Below, one piece after another: positions 54,919 to 63,027 of a DNA stretch of 64,000 bases; positions within the stretch are counted from its first letter, which is position 1; every line of letters begins with the position of its first letter. The stretch comes from Kurthia senegalensis. Lineage in GTDB: Bacteria; Bacillota; Bacilli; Bacillales_A; Planococcaceae. The stretch spans positions 259,658 to 323,657 of the forward strand of contig NZ_HE611066.1 in NCBI RefSeq assembly GCF_000285595.1, in the 5' to 3' direction. Both the position numbers and the translations under genes were made by a program. The notes beneath the pieces were generated by a model, which saw nothing but the letters and a program-made list of their open reading frames with translations, was not told where the DNA came from and did no database searches.

Positions 54919-55341
54919 TTGGACGAACAATTGCGAAAAGTCCGAGCGTTTAATCGTTTTTTTGCCGTGCAATTAAATTTGTTTGATCGCCATACACTCG
55001 GAACCGAATTAACGCTCACGGAAGGGCGCATCATCGGCGACATCGGACGCCATCCAAACTGGACAGCGAATGACATAGCCGAGCATTTACACGTCGATAA
55101 AAGTTATATTAGTCGCCTACTGCAAAAATTCGAAAAGAAAAAGTATATCATTCGTGTAGCACATCGAGACGATCAACGAAAAAAATGTATTCAATTAACA
55201 GCAAGTGGCAAACGATTATTCGATGAATTAGAGCGTCTTTCTGACGACCAAGCGGCGCATATGATGACGAAGCTTTCCTCTGAAGAACGTCATTTATTAG
55301 TCGAAAAGATGAATTGGATTCAATCTGTATTACAAAAATAG
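54919..55341 (+). CDS. MarR family regulator
   Basis: 140 residues from TTG 54919, which has GAGGAGG upstream. Winged helix: LTLTEGRIIGDIGRHPNWTANDIAEHLHVDKSYISRLLQKFEKKKYI, whose wing follows as DDQRKKCIQLT; dimer helices at both ends. The text of that motif here exceeds no single unit of interest beyond DKSYISRLLQKFE. Operator and promoter are visible just upstream, so it is autoregulated. Forms an operon with the threonine aldolase gene 16 bases later. Confidence 0.85.
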   Translation: MDEQLRKVRAFNRFFAVQLNLFDRHTLGTELTLTEGRIIGDIGRHPNWTANDIAEHLHVDKSYISRLLQKFEKKKYIIRVAHRDDQRKKCIQLTASGKRLFDELERLSDDQAAHMMTKLSSEERHLLVEKMNWIQSVLQK

Positions 55342-55357
55342 AAAGCGTGGTAAACGA

Positions 55358-56383
55358 ATGTTAAATTTTGAATGTGATTATTTAGAAGGAGCGCATCCGC
55401 TCATTTTACAAAAGTTAATGGAAACAAATATGGAAAAAACATCAGGATACGGACAAGATCCTTATACGAAAAGTGCAGCACAAAAAATACTCGCTGCGTG
55501 TGAGTGCCCAGACGGGGAAGTGCAGTTTTTAGTAGGCGGAACACAAACGAATGCGACAGTTATTCGCGCGATGCTTCGTCCTTATGAAGGGGTCATTGCG
55601 GCAGATACAGGTCATATTAGTACGCATGAAGCAGGTGCAATCGAAGCAGGTGGTCATAAAGTATTGACGATTCCACAAGTTGACGGCAAGCTGTCTGCTT
55701 CAAATATTCGTACATATATGGAACAATTTTTCGCAGATGGAAGCCACACACATATGGTACAACCGGGAATGGTGTACGTATCTCATCCGACAGAATACGG
55801 CACATTGTATTCAAAAGCAGAATTAGAAGCGATTAAAGACGTATGTCGTACGTATGATTTGCCGCTATTTTTAGACGGGGCACGTCTCGGTTACGGACTT
55901 GCGGCAGTTGATACGGATGTGACACTACCTGTCATTGCCGCAAACTGTGACGTCTTTTATATCGGTGGTACGAAAGTCGGTGCGATGTTTGGGGAAGCGG
56001 TCGTCGTAACGAAAGCGAATACGATTAAACATTTCTTTACGACGATTAAACAAAGCGGTGCTTTACTTGCGAAAGGGCGTATGCTCGGCATTCAGTTTGA
56101 CGTGTTATTTACAAACGGTTTATATCAGGATATTTCGGCACATGCGATTCGTTTAGCTGAAAAATTAAAGGCGAGCTTACGCGAAAAAGGATATGCTTTT
56201 TTATTTGAATCACCGACGAATCAACAATTCGTTATTTTAGAAAATAAACAGATGGCACAACTCGCAAAAAAAGCTCAATTTAGCGTTTGGGAACCGTACG
56301 ATGCGACGCACACAGTCGTTCGTTTCGCGACGAGCTGGGCAACAGCAGAAGAAGATGTCGATGCGCTACTTGCACTATTGTAA
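55358..56383 (+). CDS. Low-specificity L-threonine aldolase-like PLP enzyme
   Basis: 341 residues, fold-type I PLP enzyme of the beta-eliminating lyase group. PLP-binding Lys 206 in FYIGGTKVGAM, Asp 173 in LPLFLDGARLGYG, the HISTHEAGAIEAGGHK block, and GGTQTNATV. Splits threonine or allo-threonine to glycine and acetaldehyde, or a related beta-hydroxy amino acid. It follows marR directly, so its expression is under that repressor. Repeat element C follows 20 bases after the stop. Confidence 0.85.
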   Translation: MLNFECDYLEGAHPLILQKLMETNMEKTSGYGQDPYTKSAAQKILAACECPDGEVQFLVGGTQTNATVIRAMLRPYEGVIAADTGHISTHEAGAIEAGGHKVLTIPQVDGKLSASNIRTYMEQFFADGSHTHMVQPGMVYVSHPTEYGTLYSKAELEAIKDVCRTYDLPLFLDGARLGYGLAAVDTDVTLPVIAANCDVFYIGGTKVGAMFGEAVVVTKANTIKHFFTTIKQSGALLAKGRMLGIQFDVLFTNGLYQDISAHAIRLAEKLKASLREKGYAFLFESPTNQQFVILENKQMAQLAKKAQFSVWEPYDATHTVVRFATSWATAEEDVDALLALL

Positions 56384-56404
56384 ATAGGTAAGCTTTCATT
56401 TGAA

Positions 56405-56537
56405 CGAGACTGGGACAAAACATGTCATTTTTCTTTTTTAGCGTTCGCAACGAAAAACCGGAACCGCGCCACAGCGCGATTCCGGTTTTTCTTATGCTCA
56501 TATGAGAGGTGATTTCTACACGTATATCCCAGCCTCG
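56405..56537 (+). repeat. 140-bp inverted-repeat element, copy C
   Basis: Same orientation as copy A. Ends CGAGACTGGGACA and TATCCCAGCCTCG (two mismatches), inner CCGGAACCGCG / GCGATTCCGG repeat and CTCATATGAG. It lies behind the threonine aldolase gene and may end its transcript. Confidence 0.85.
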
Positions 56538-56692
56538 TTTTATGTTGCATAAAATAAAGTTATCATGGGTTTCATAAGATGTGAATTTTCACACAATATG
56601 CTACTTAATGCTTGGATTTCGACAATATTCGTAAAGAAATAACAAGTTTCTGTTTAATTCATTGAAAACAACTAGGTTTAAGGGGGATTTAC

Positions 56693-57760
56693 ATGCTTCA
56701 AATGGCTATTACCGGAATAATTTGTGGGGCATTACTCGGCTTCGTTATGCAACGTGGTCGCTTTTGTCTAACAGGTGGTTTCCGTGATATGTATATTGCG
56801 AAAGACAATCGCATTTTTTACGCATTATTAATTGCGATTGCGATACAAGCAGTCGGTGTATATGCACTGATTGGCTTTGGCGTTTTTGATTACGCTGCAA
56901 CACCGTTCTCATTATGGGCAACCGTTATTGGGGCGTACGTATTTGGGATTGGGATCATTTTTGCAGGAGGCTGTGCGACAGGAACGTGGTATCGTGCAGG
57001 GGAAGGGTTAATCGGAAGTTGGATTGCCCTCGCTTTTTACATGTTAGTCGCTGCTATTATGAAATCAGGTCCACTCGGTCAATTTACGACGACGGCTCGT
57101 TCAAATACAATCGGTACAGATTCAATGGCAGATACGCTTGGGATTAACGTTTGGTGGTTAATCGGTTTATTAGTCGTCATCGTTGCCATCATCGTATTCT
57201 GTGAATTGAAAAAACCACGCGTCAAAATCCCAGGATTAAAACCGAAAAAAACAGGCATCGCTCACGTTTTATTCGAAAAGCGTTGGCATCCATTTGTGAC
57301 CGCTTCTTTAATCGGACTTATTGCGATCATCGCATGGCCGTTAAGTGCCGCGACAGGACGTGTATTCGGACTTGGTGTAACGACGCCATCTGCGAATATT
57401 TTACAATACCTCGTTTCAGGAAATTTAGATTTTATTAACTGGGGTGTCTTTTTAGTACTCGGTATTTTCCTCGGTTCATTCTTCGGTGCGAAAATGAGTG
57501 GAGAATTCCGTTTGCGCACACCCGATACGAAAACCGTCGTTCGCTCAGGTGCCGGTGGTGTTTTAATGGGCTTCGGTGCAAGTCTTGCCGGCGGTTGTTC
57601 CATCGGGAACGGTCTTGTCATGACGGCAATGATGTCATGGTCTGGCTGGATTGCCCTCATCTTTATGATTTTAGGTGTTTGGACCGCCTCGTATTTCGTA
57701 TTCGTTCGTCCAGCAAAACAAAAAATGGCGGCTCGCGCACAATCGTCTGCGAACGCTTAA
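56693..57760 (+). CDS. YeeE/YedE thiosulfate transporter (TsuA-like)
   Basis: 355 residues, about nine to ten membrane helices with pseudo-twofold repeat. Conserved Cys motifs: GRFCLTGGFRDM, FAGGCATGTWYRAGEG and LAGGCSIGNG; these cysteines guide thiosulfate through the channel in the solved YeeE structure (known). AAGGGGG precedes the ATG. A TusA-like gene follows 16 bases later, as in the tsuA-tsuB pair of other bacteria. Supplies sulfur for cysteine synthesis or tRNA thiolation. Confidence 0.9.
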   Translation: MLQMAITGIICGALLGFVMQRGRFCLTGGFRDMYIAKDNRIFYALLIAIAIQAVGVYALIGFGVFDYAATPFSLWATVIGAYVFGIGIIFAGGCATGTWYRAGEGLIGSWIALAFYMLVAAIMKSGPLGQFTTTARSNTIGTDSMADTLGINVWWLIGLLVVIVAIIVFCELKKPRVKIPGLKPKKTGIAHVLFEKRWHPFVTASLIGLIAIIAWPLSAATGRVFGLGVTTPSANILQYLVSGNLDFINWGVFLVLGIFLGSFFGAKMSGEFRLRTPDTKTVVRSGAGGVLMGFGASLAGGCSIGNGLVMTAMMSWSGWIALIFMILGVWTASYFVFVRPAKQKMAARAQSSANA

Positions 57761-57776
57761 AAAAGGAAGTATACAC

Positions 57777-58004
57777 ATGAAAAAAACATTAGAAGTATTA
57801 GGAATGGTTTGTCCGTTCCCGTTAATCGAAGCAAAAGATGCGATGCAGCAACTACAACTAGGCGACGAATTAGAAGTACAATTCGACTGTACACAAGGAA
57901 CAGAATCATTACCTCGTTGGGCTGCAGAAGCAGGTCACGAAGTAACGAATTACGAACAACTTGGTGAAGCTTCTTGGACGATTACGATTAAAAAGAACGC
58001 ATAA
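57777..58004 (+). CDS. TusA-like sulfur carrier (TsuB/YeeD-like)
   Basis: 75 residues. KTLEVLGMVCPFPLIEAKDAM holds the CPxP motif with the active Cys 12, which takes up a persulfide. Compact beta-alpha-beta TusA fold. AAAGGAAG lies before ATG 57777. Partner of the YeeE transporter; expected to accept sulfur from imported thiosulfate on the inner side. Confidence 0.9.
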   Translation: MKKTLEVLGMVCPFPLIEAKDAMQQLQLGDELEVQFDCTQGTESLPRWAAEAGHEVTNYEQLGEASWTITIKKNA

Positions 58005-58017
58005 CGCACACATTTAT

Positions 58018-58053
58018 AAAAAAAGCGATTCCTTTCAGGGGTCGCTTTTTTTA
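58018..58053 (+). terminator. Terminator after tusA-like gene
   Basis: AAAAAAGCGA(TT)CC with GG(GG)TCGCTTTTTT and a run of T. Confidence 0.65.
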
Positions 58054-58100
58054 CGTTCGTGTATCCTAATAGTAGATAAGCTAAAATGGGAGGAATGGAA

Positions 58101-58310
58101 ATGAAAAGAAATGGATCAGCACTGATTGTCGGTGTGAGCGCTGCTGTAGCACTCAGCGTTGTTTTTTCGAATGCACAAAAAACGACAGAGCATGAAGCAA
58201 CAAATGAGCCGGTCGCTGACAGTGGTCGTATTACGGTTGAATTGAATAATCCATATGAGCCAATTGTTGAAAGTGATCGTGTGACGGTTCAATTAATTGG
58301 TTGGCATTAA
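58101..58310 (+). CDS. Small signal-anchored protein
   Basis: 69 residues. N-terminal helix (ALIVGVSAAVALSVVFS) then an outside tail with two similar phrases, SGRITVELNNPYEPI and SDRVTVQLIGWH. GGGAGGA precedes ATG 58101. Not recognised. Confidence 0.6.
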   Translation: MKRNGSALIVGVSAAVALSVVFSNAQKTTEHEATNEPVADSGRITVELNNPYEPIVESDRVTVQLIGWH

Positions 58311-58330
58311 AGCGGATTTATAAAGTTGTT

Positions 58331-58681
58331 TTATATGTCGCTTAAAACACGGCTTTCGATTAAATATGTCACGTCATAGTGATGGGCAAGTTGTTTTAAA
58401 TAGAGCAATAGCTGCGAAAAGTCATCTGCTTGAAACAATTGTTCATACTGTGCTTTTTCTTCGGCTGTTGCGATTTTTTTGAAGTAGCCCCACATATGTT
58501 GAATCGCATTGCGCATACTACCGGGAGTTGGTATTTCATTGAGCGCTTTTTGAATCGTGCGCTCGACTTGTTCATGAGAAGCACGGTCGCGCATGAGGCC
58601 TCGAATGTCATTATAGTAAGCCTGACTGTGAAAGAGAACGTTATATTTTTGTTCACGCCATAAAATTTCAACGGTGTTCAT
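58331..58681 (-). CDS. DUF1722 (YbgA-like) protein
   Basis: 116 residues. EILWREQKYNVLFHSQAYYNDIRGL, IPTPGSMRNAIQHMWGYFKK and the Leu-rich end match the DUF1722 domain, found alone or behind DUF523 and in photolyase operons. No function proven. AGGAGTGAT precedes the ATG. Convergent with the 58101 gene and divergent from the next. Confidence 0.8.
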   Translation of the reverse strand: MNTVEILWREQKYNVLFHSQAYYNDIRGLMRDRASHEQVERTIQKALNEIPTPGSMRNAIQHMWGYFKKIATAEEKAQYEQLFQADDFSQLLLYLKQLAHHYDVTYLIESRVLSDI

Positions 58682-58787
58682 TTAAATCACTCCTTTTTTA
58701 GTCGCTTTATTGTAGCATAGAAGTGCTTTCGATTTGCGATTGCGCGTCGCAAAATGAGATAATAAGAAGAGAAAGTTAGGTGATTTT

Positions 58788-59198
58788 GTGCGTTTATGGC
58801 ATTATGAAATTATTCCTTTTTTACCGAAAGGACAATTGTTGTCGCAGTGGAGAGAATTAAATAGTATTTTCGCAAAAGAGGACCGACACGTATTAATTAA
58901 TTACGTGTATGAATACGACCGAACGGATTTACGTGCGTATACGAAATTGATTATGGATGAGATGGGGAAGAGAGGTTATCGCATTCGCTCATTTGATAAG
59001 ATGAACAATTATTTTTCAGGAGTTGCAGACGTTCCAGTAGCACATCCTTTTGTGAACCATCATAACGATGAGTATTTAGAAATTTGTTTTTATAATTTGA
59101 AAGAAAAATTCATACGTGGACAGAAAGATTATGAACGACTTGATTATGATCGTCTCGTTGCGTACGTTTTACCGAAGCTTGAAAAGAAAAATAAGTAG
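58788..59198 (+). CDS. TIGR02328-like pyrimidine-dimer glycosylase-type protein
   Basis: 136 residues from GTG 58788. MRLWHYEIIPFLPKGQLLSQWRE is the typical start of the TIGR02328/DenV-like family, and HVLINYVYEY plus AYTKLIMDEMGKRGY follow the same plan. Relatives act as N-glycosylases on UV-damaged DNA, but several conserved residues of T4 endonuclease V are not clear here, so activity is only suggested. AGGTGA precedes the start. It lies beside DUF1722, another gene linked to DNA repair. Confidence 0.65.
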   Translation: MRLWHYEIIPFLPKGQLLSQWRELNSIFAKEDRHVLINYVYEYDRTDLRAYTKLIMDEMGKRGYRIRSFDKMNNYFSGVADVPVAHPFVNHHNDEYLEICFYNLKEKFIRGQKDYERLDYDRLVAYVLPKLEKKNK

Positions 59199-59209
59199 GT
59201 TTTAAATTG

Positions 59210-59257
59210 AAAAGCACTGCGGTGTGTTTATCTACGCATCGTGATGCTTTTTTTGTT
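59210..59257 (+). terminator. Probable terminator after 58788 gene
   Basis: AAAAGCA(C)TGCG pairs imperfectly with CGCATCGTGATGCTTTTT; T-rich end. Confidence 0.5.
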
Positions 59258-59322
59258 TTTGTGATTTGAGAAATAATTCCAAATGGGTATAATAAAATAA
59301 AAAAGTATAGGTGGTGGCACAG

Positions 59323-60297
59323 ATGGACGTACATCAATTGCATAAACTGATTGAAAAAAATTGGCCCGTGACGATTCGAGATATTCAAATCATTTCGCAA
59401 AAAGGGAAGTGGATTGTCGCTGTACATTGTTCGGAAGGGCAGTTTGTTGTGAAAGGTGAAAAAACGCTCTTGCAAGACCCAGAAGAGGTGTGTCACTTTG
59501 CATCGGAATTACGGGCAGTTCTACCGGTACCTTTATACATAAAAACGGTTAATCGAACATATACGGTCGTAGAAGAAGAGCTGACGTTTACGTTAGAACA
59601 GCAGCTTGAAGGCGTAGAGGTACCTATATTAAAAACGTATCATATCGAACAAATCGCGCTTGCACTAGCAAAAATGCATCTCTTTTCAGAAACGACGAAA
59701 AGACAGTTGAATCAGCCGACAACATGGAGTTTATTTGGAGGAAATAAGACCGAAGCAATCGGTGATTATGACGAAAATGAGCGTAGTTTTTGGGAAGTAA
59801 AAGAAGCTTTTCAAAACGAAATGTTATTTAGTCAAGTAGAGGAGGCGTATAATACGCTTCGGGCGTCATTGCAAGCCGTTTGGTCGCAACTTCCGAAAGG
59901 AGCGACACAAGGAGACTTTTGTCCATACAATATGTATTTTAATGACAATCGTTTGACAGCTCTTTTTGATTTTAATTTAGCAGGTGATGAAGTGTTAGTG
60001 AACGAATGTATTGCAGTAGCAGTATACGTTTGTTGGCATTATCCGTATGAAGGCGAGTTACTTCCGAATGAGCGGTACGATGTATTTATCGAAACGTATG
60101 AGAATTATCGTAAACGGAGTCCACTTGAGAAGCGGTGTAGTGATGCACTGTTTCGAATTATTCGTGCTTTTCGTTATGATCGCGTTGATTTGGGCATTGA
60201 ACGAGGCGATGCAAGCGGATTTTTAGAAGAAACACTCGCTATTTTGACGCAGGTGACAGATGAAAAGTTGTCGTTGCGTATCGAGGAACCGCAATAA
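59323..60297 (+). CDS. APH-fold phosphotransferase
   Basis: 324 residues, aminoglycoside phosphotransferase/CotS-like kinase fold. The catalytic loop is TQGDFCPYNMYF: Asp 198 and Asn 203 are kept while the usual His before Gly-Asp is Gln 196. The metal-binding Asp 216 is in ALFDFNLAG. N-lobe Lys is FVVKGEK (Lys 44). Probable small-molecule kinase (homoserine, choline or an antibiotic). ATG 59323 has AGGTGGTGG upstream. Alone, followed by namA after 73 bases. Confidence 0.8.
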   Translation: MDVHQLHKLIEKNWPVTIRDIQIISQKGKWIVAVHCSEGQFVVKGEKTLLQDPEEVCHFASELRAVLPVPLYIKTVNRTYTVVEEELTFTLEQQLEGVEVPILKTYHIEQIALALAKMHLFSETTKRQLNQPTTWSLFGGNKTEAIGDYDENERSFWEVKEAFQNEMLFSQVEEAYNTLRASLQAVWSQLPKGATQGDFCPYNMYFNDNRLTALFDFNLAGDEVLVNECIAVAVYVCWHYPYEGELLPNERYDVFIETYENYRKRSPLEKRCSDALFRIIRAFRYDRVDLGIERGDASGFLEETLAILTQVTDEKLSLRIEEPQ

Positions 60298-60370
60298 TTA
60301 CTTTTCAGTTGCATCTAGTCCACCCTTTATATATCATAGCTGTATACTTGGTATTTGAGGAGGAGGCAAT

Positions 60371-61384
60371 ATGAGTTTATTATTTGAACCATTTTCAATT
60401 CGTCAATTACAACTGAAAAACCGTCTCGTTATGGCGCCGATGTGTACGTATGAAGCGGCAAACGATGGACGTGTAACAGATTTTCACTTCACCCATTATG
60501 AGAGCCGAGCAATCGGTGGCGTCGGTTTAATTATTCAAGAAGCAACATCCGTAGTACCAGAAGGACGTATTTCTGCGAATGACCTTGGCATTTGGGAAGA
60601 TGCGCAAATAGAAGGACTTCAAAAATTAACGACGTCCCTGAAAAAATACGGCACGATTCCAGGCATTCAATTGGCTCATGCTGGTAGAAAAGCGACGGTT
60701 GAAGGGCAAATTGTCGCACCGTCTGCAATTGCTTTTGATGAACAAAGTCGCGTACCGCATGAACTTTCAATAGATGAAATAGATGAGGTTGTTTTACATT
60801 TTAAACGTGCTGCAGAACGAGCGATTCAAGCTGGTTTCGACGTGTTAGAAATACATGCGGCACACGGCTATTTAATCCATGAATTTTTATCACCGCTAGC
60901 GAATAAGCGTCAAGATGCGTACGGTGGTAGTGCAGAAAACCGCTACCGTTTGTTAGGACGAATAATCGATGCGATTCGAGACATTTGGGACGGTGTTTTA
61001 TTCGTACGGGTATCAGCAGATGACTATACAGAAGGCGGTTTAGTGGCAGAAGATTATGTGCCATTTGCACAGTGGATGAAAGCACAAGGGGTCGATTTAA
61101 TCGACGTTTCGACAGGCGCGGTCGTACATGCCAAAATTGATGCGTTCCCACTGTATCAAGTGCCTCATGCAGCGACTGTACGCCAAGGAGGCTTACCTGT
61201 TGGGGCAGTCGGATTAATTACGACAGCCGAGCAAGCAGAACACGTATTGCAGCAACAACAGGCAGATGTGATTCTTATTGGTCGTGAGTTGTTGCGAGAT
61301 CCGTATTTTGCGTATCATGCAGCGAAACAACTCGGCCATACGATGAAACCAGCTATTCCTGTGTATGAACGAGCATGGCAATAG
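60371..61384 (+). CDS. namA: NADPH dehydrogenase NamA (old yellow enzyme)
   Basis: 337 residues, FMN-binding TIM barrel. KNRLVMAPMCTYEA holds the Cys that tunes FMN in YqjM-type enzymes; GIQLAHAGRKA and EIHAAHGYLIHEFLSPLANKR hold the substrate-binding His pair and catalytic Tyr; VILIGRELLRDPYFAY is the phosphate-binding end. Reduces activated double bonds of toxic enones and nitro compounds; NamA of B. subtilis is induced by oxidative stress and xenobiotics (known). AGGAGGAGG before the ATG. Terminator behind. Confidence 0.9.
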   Translation: MSLLFEPFSIRQLQLKNRLVMAPMCTYEAANDGRVTDFHFTHYESRAIGGVGLIIQEATSVVPEGRISANDLGIWEDAQIEGLQKLTTSLKKYGTIPGIQLAHAGRKATVEGQIVAPSAIAFDEQSRVPHELSIDEIDEVVLHFKRAAERAIQAGFDVLEIHAAHGYLIHEFLSPLANKRQDAYGGSAENRYRLLGRIIDAIRDIWDGVLFVRVSADDYTEGGLVAEDYVPFAQWMKAQGVDLIDVSTGAVVHAKIDAFPLYQVPHAATVRQGGLPVGAVGLITTAEQAEHVLQQQQADVILIGRELLRDPYFAYHAAKQLGHTMKPAIPVYERAWQ

Positions 61385-61389
61385 TGTAT

Positions 61390-61429
61390 TAAAAAATGCG
61401 TTGAAGATTGTCACTTCAACGCATTTTCG
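61390..61429. terminator. Bidirectional terminator
   Basis: AAAATGCGTTGAAG / CTTCAACGCATTTT with loop ATTGTCA between convergent genes. Confidence 0.8.
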
Positions 61430-62156
61430 TTATTTATAAATTTTAAATGTCGTCGTTTTGCCGGACGTTTTTTCGTGTACGTATAAAGATGGAATGTTTT
61501 ATTCGTACTCGGTACAGCTAAAAAGCCGACACGTTTTAATTTTTTCTCAATGAACGCGGCGTCTTTTTATTTTTCATATTCATTGTGACGACATTGCCAT
61601 TCGTTGAAGAAGTAGCACCAGTCGATTTTAATGATTTGTAGTACGTTGAAACCGATTTAAAGGCAACCTTCGCATTCAATTGGTATTCGTATACGTAATA
61701 TTTTTTCCCTTTGTAATAAACGAGTACACGCTCAGCAGCTGATGCGGATTTACTTGATTGAGGTGTTTGATGGCTGATGAGTTTCGTGCCAACTTTTACA
61801 TTCGCTGTTTGAACGAGTTTATTTTTACTATTGTACAAGTGAACGAACGTATAGTTCGTGTAATATGACCACGTTTTAAGTTTTGAAACTTTCGTACGGT
61901 CGACATAACCTGTTTTCGAACCGACTGTTACTTTGTAAAATTTTGCTGTCGGTTTCGACGTCGTTGTCATTTTTTGGTTTAAGTTAAAATAAGCTAATTT
62001 GGCAGATTTTGTATTCGTTGATTTATAAAGTACAGTATTGTTTGTTGCATAATATGTATACGTTTTCGTTGTTGCGGCAGAACTTGTAGAAGAAATGAAA
62101 GTTACTGAAAAAAGGAACACGAGCGCAAGGCATATTTTTATTACGGTTTTATTCAT
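61430..62156 (-). pseudogene. Secreted SH3-like wall protein, frameshifted near its end
   Basis: ATG 62156 with AAAGGAG. Signal peptide cut near SSTSSAATT, then an SH3-type stretch (TNNTVLYKSTNTKSAKLAYF, GSKTGYVDRTKVSKL), a middle domain with VYYKGKKYYVYEY, and a C-terminal part that reads NVVTMNMKNKK and then breaks at the T run 61564-61568 (five, six needed). One base more gives DAAFIEKKLKRVGFLAVPS, which looks like a SPOR-type repeat. A second shift near 61480 is needed to reach the natural end KTTTFKIYK at 61430. As written it stops at 61536. Wall-binding role inferred. Confidence 0.65.
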
Positions 62157-62361
62157 AAATACAACTCCTTTCATATCATTATTATAAATTTTTTACACAT
62201 AATAATACATAAGGAAAATGAGCTATTTTACGACATTTTTCCAAAATAACAATAAAGTAAAATATTTTATTTTTGTTTTTAAGTTAAAAGTACTCTTTTT
62301 GGGTATATATTTATATAAAGGTATATCTAAGTACTCATTATCGAAAGGTGGTTCCTCTGTA

Positions 62362-62794
62362 GTGAAACAAATTTACTTTTTTGTAGTGGTGATTCTAATC
62401 GAGCACAAATTGCAGAAGGCTTTGCGCGAGAATACTTAAGGGAAGATGTTTCATTTATTAGTACGTCTTATCCAGAAGAAAATTAATTTTACCGATGCCA
62501 GTGGCGATTATGCGCGAGATTGGTATTGATATATCAACGATTGAATCCCCACCATTTGTATTAGAAAAATTACTCGAATCTGACTATCTTATTAGCATTT
62601 GCGAAAATCCTGTCGGGGAAGTCATTGACTTGCCACCACATATTAAGCATGTTCATATTCAAGTAGAAGATCCGCTACGCGAGGGCGATTATTTTGCACA
62701 GCTGCAAAGCTATCGGAAAGTTCGAGACACCATCGGCAGTTACATAAAAAAATTCGCTGAATCTCTTAACTATGCAGAAGGAATAGATATATAA
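62362..62794 (+). pseudogene. ArsC/LMW-phosphatase-like gene, two frameshifts
   Basis: Joined across two breaks the product has 144 residues: KQIYFFCSGDSNRAQIAEGFAREYL (catalytic loop C-x5-R-A as in thioredoxin-type arsenate reductase), then STSYPEEKLILPMPVAIMREIGIDIS, cut here after its key parts, and a C-terminal DPLREGDYFAQLQSYRKVRD (the DP loop). The T run 62377-62382 (six, seven needed) and the A run 62479-62482 (four, five needed) each lack a base. GTG 62362 has AAAGGTGG upstream. The Cys pair needed for arsenate reduction by ArsC is not fully evident (ICENPVG keeps one Cys), so function is open. Confidence 0.65.
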
Positions 62795-62798
62795 CGTA

Positions 62799-62832
62799 AA
62801 AGGTTCCGATTATTGGAGCCTTTTTTATTTTG
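62799..62832 (+). terminator. Terminator after ArsC-like gene
   Basis: AAAGGTTCC / GGAGCCTTT with loop GATTATT and a T run. Confidence 0.75.
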
Positions 62833-63027
62833 GATAAAATGATCGTATCTTTATTTTCTTATTCTAATTCGTTTAAAATAGTATTTTATAACTAAAAATA
62901 TAAAATAAGTGATAATTAAGTTTTATAAAAAAGGTTATTTTTTATAAAAAATGGGCATATACATAGTAATTAAAGTGAGCTCTTGATACAAATGATGTAT
63001 TTAGACCTATTTAGGAGAGGGGTTTTG

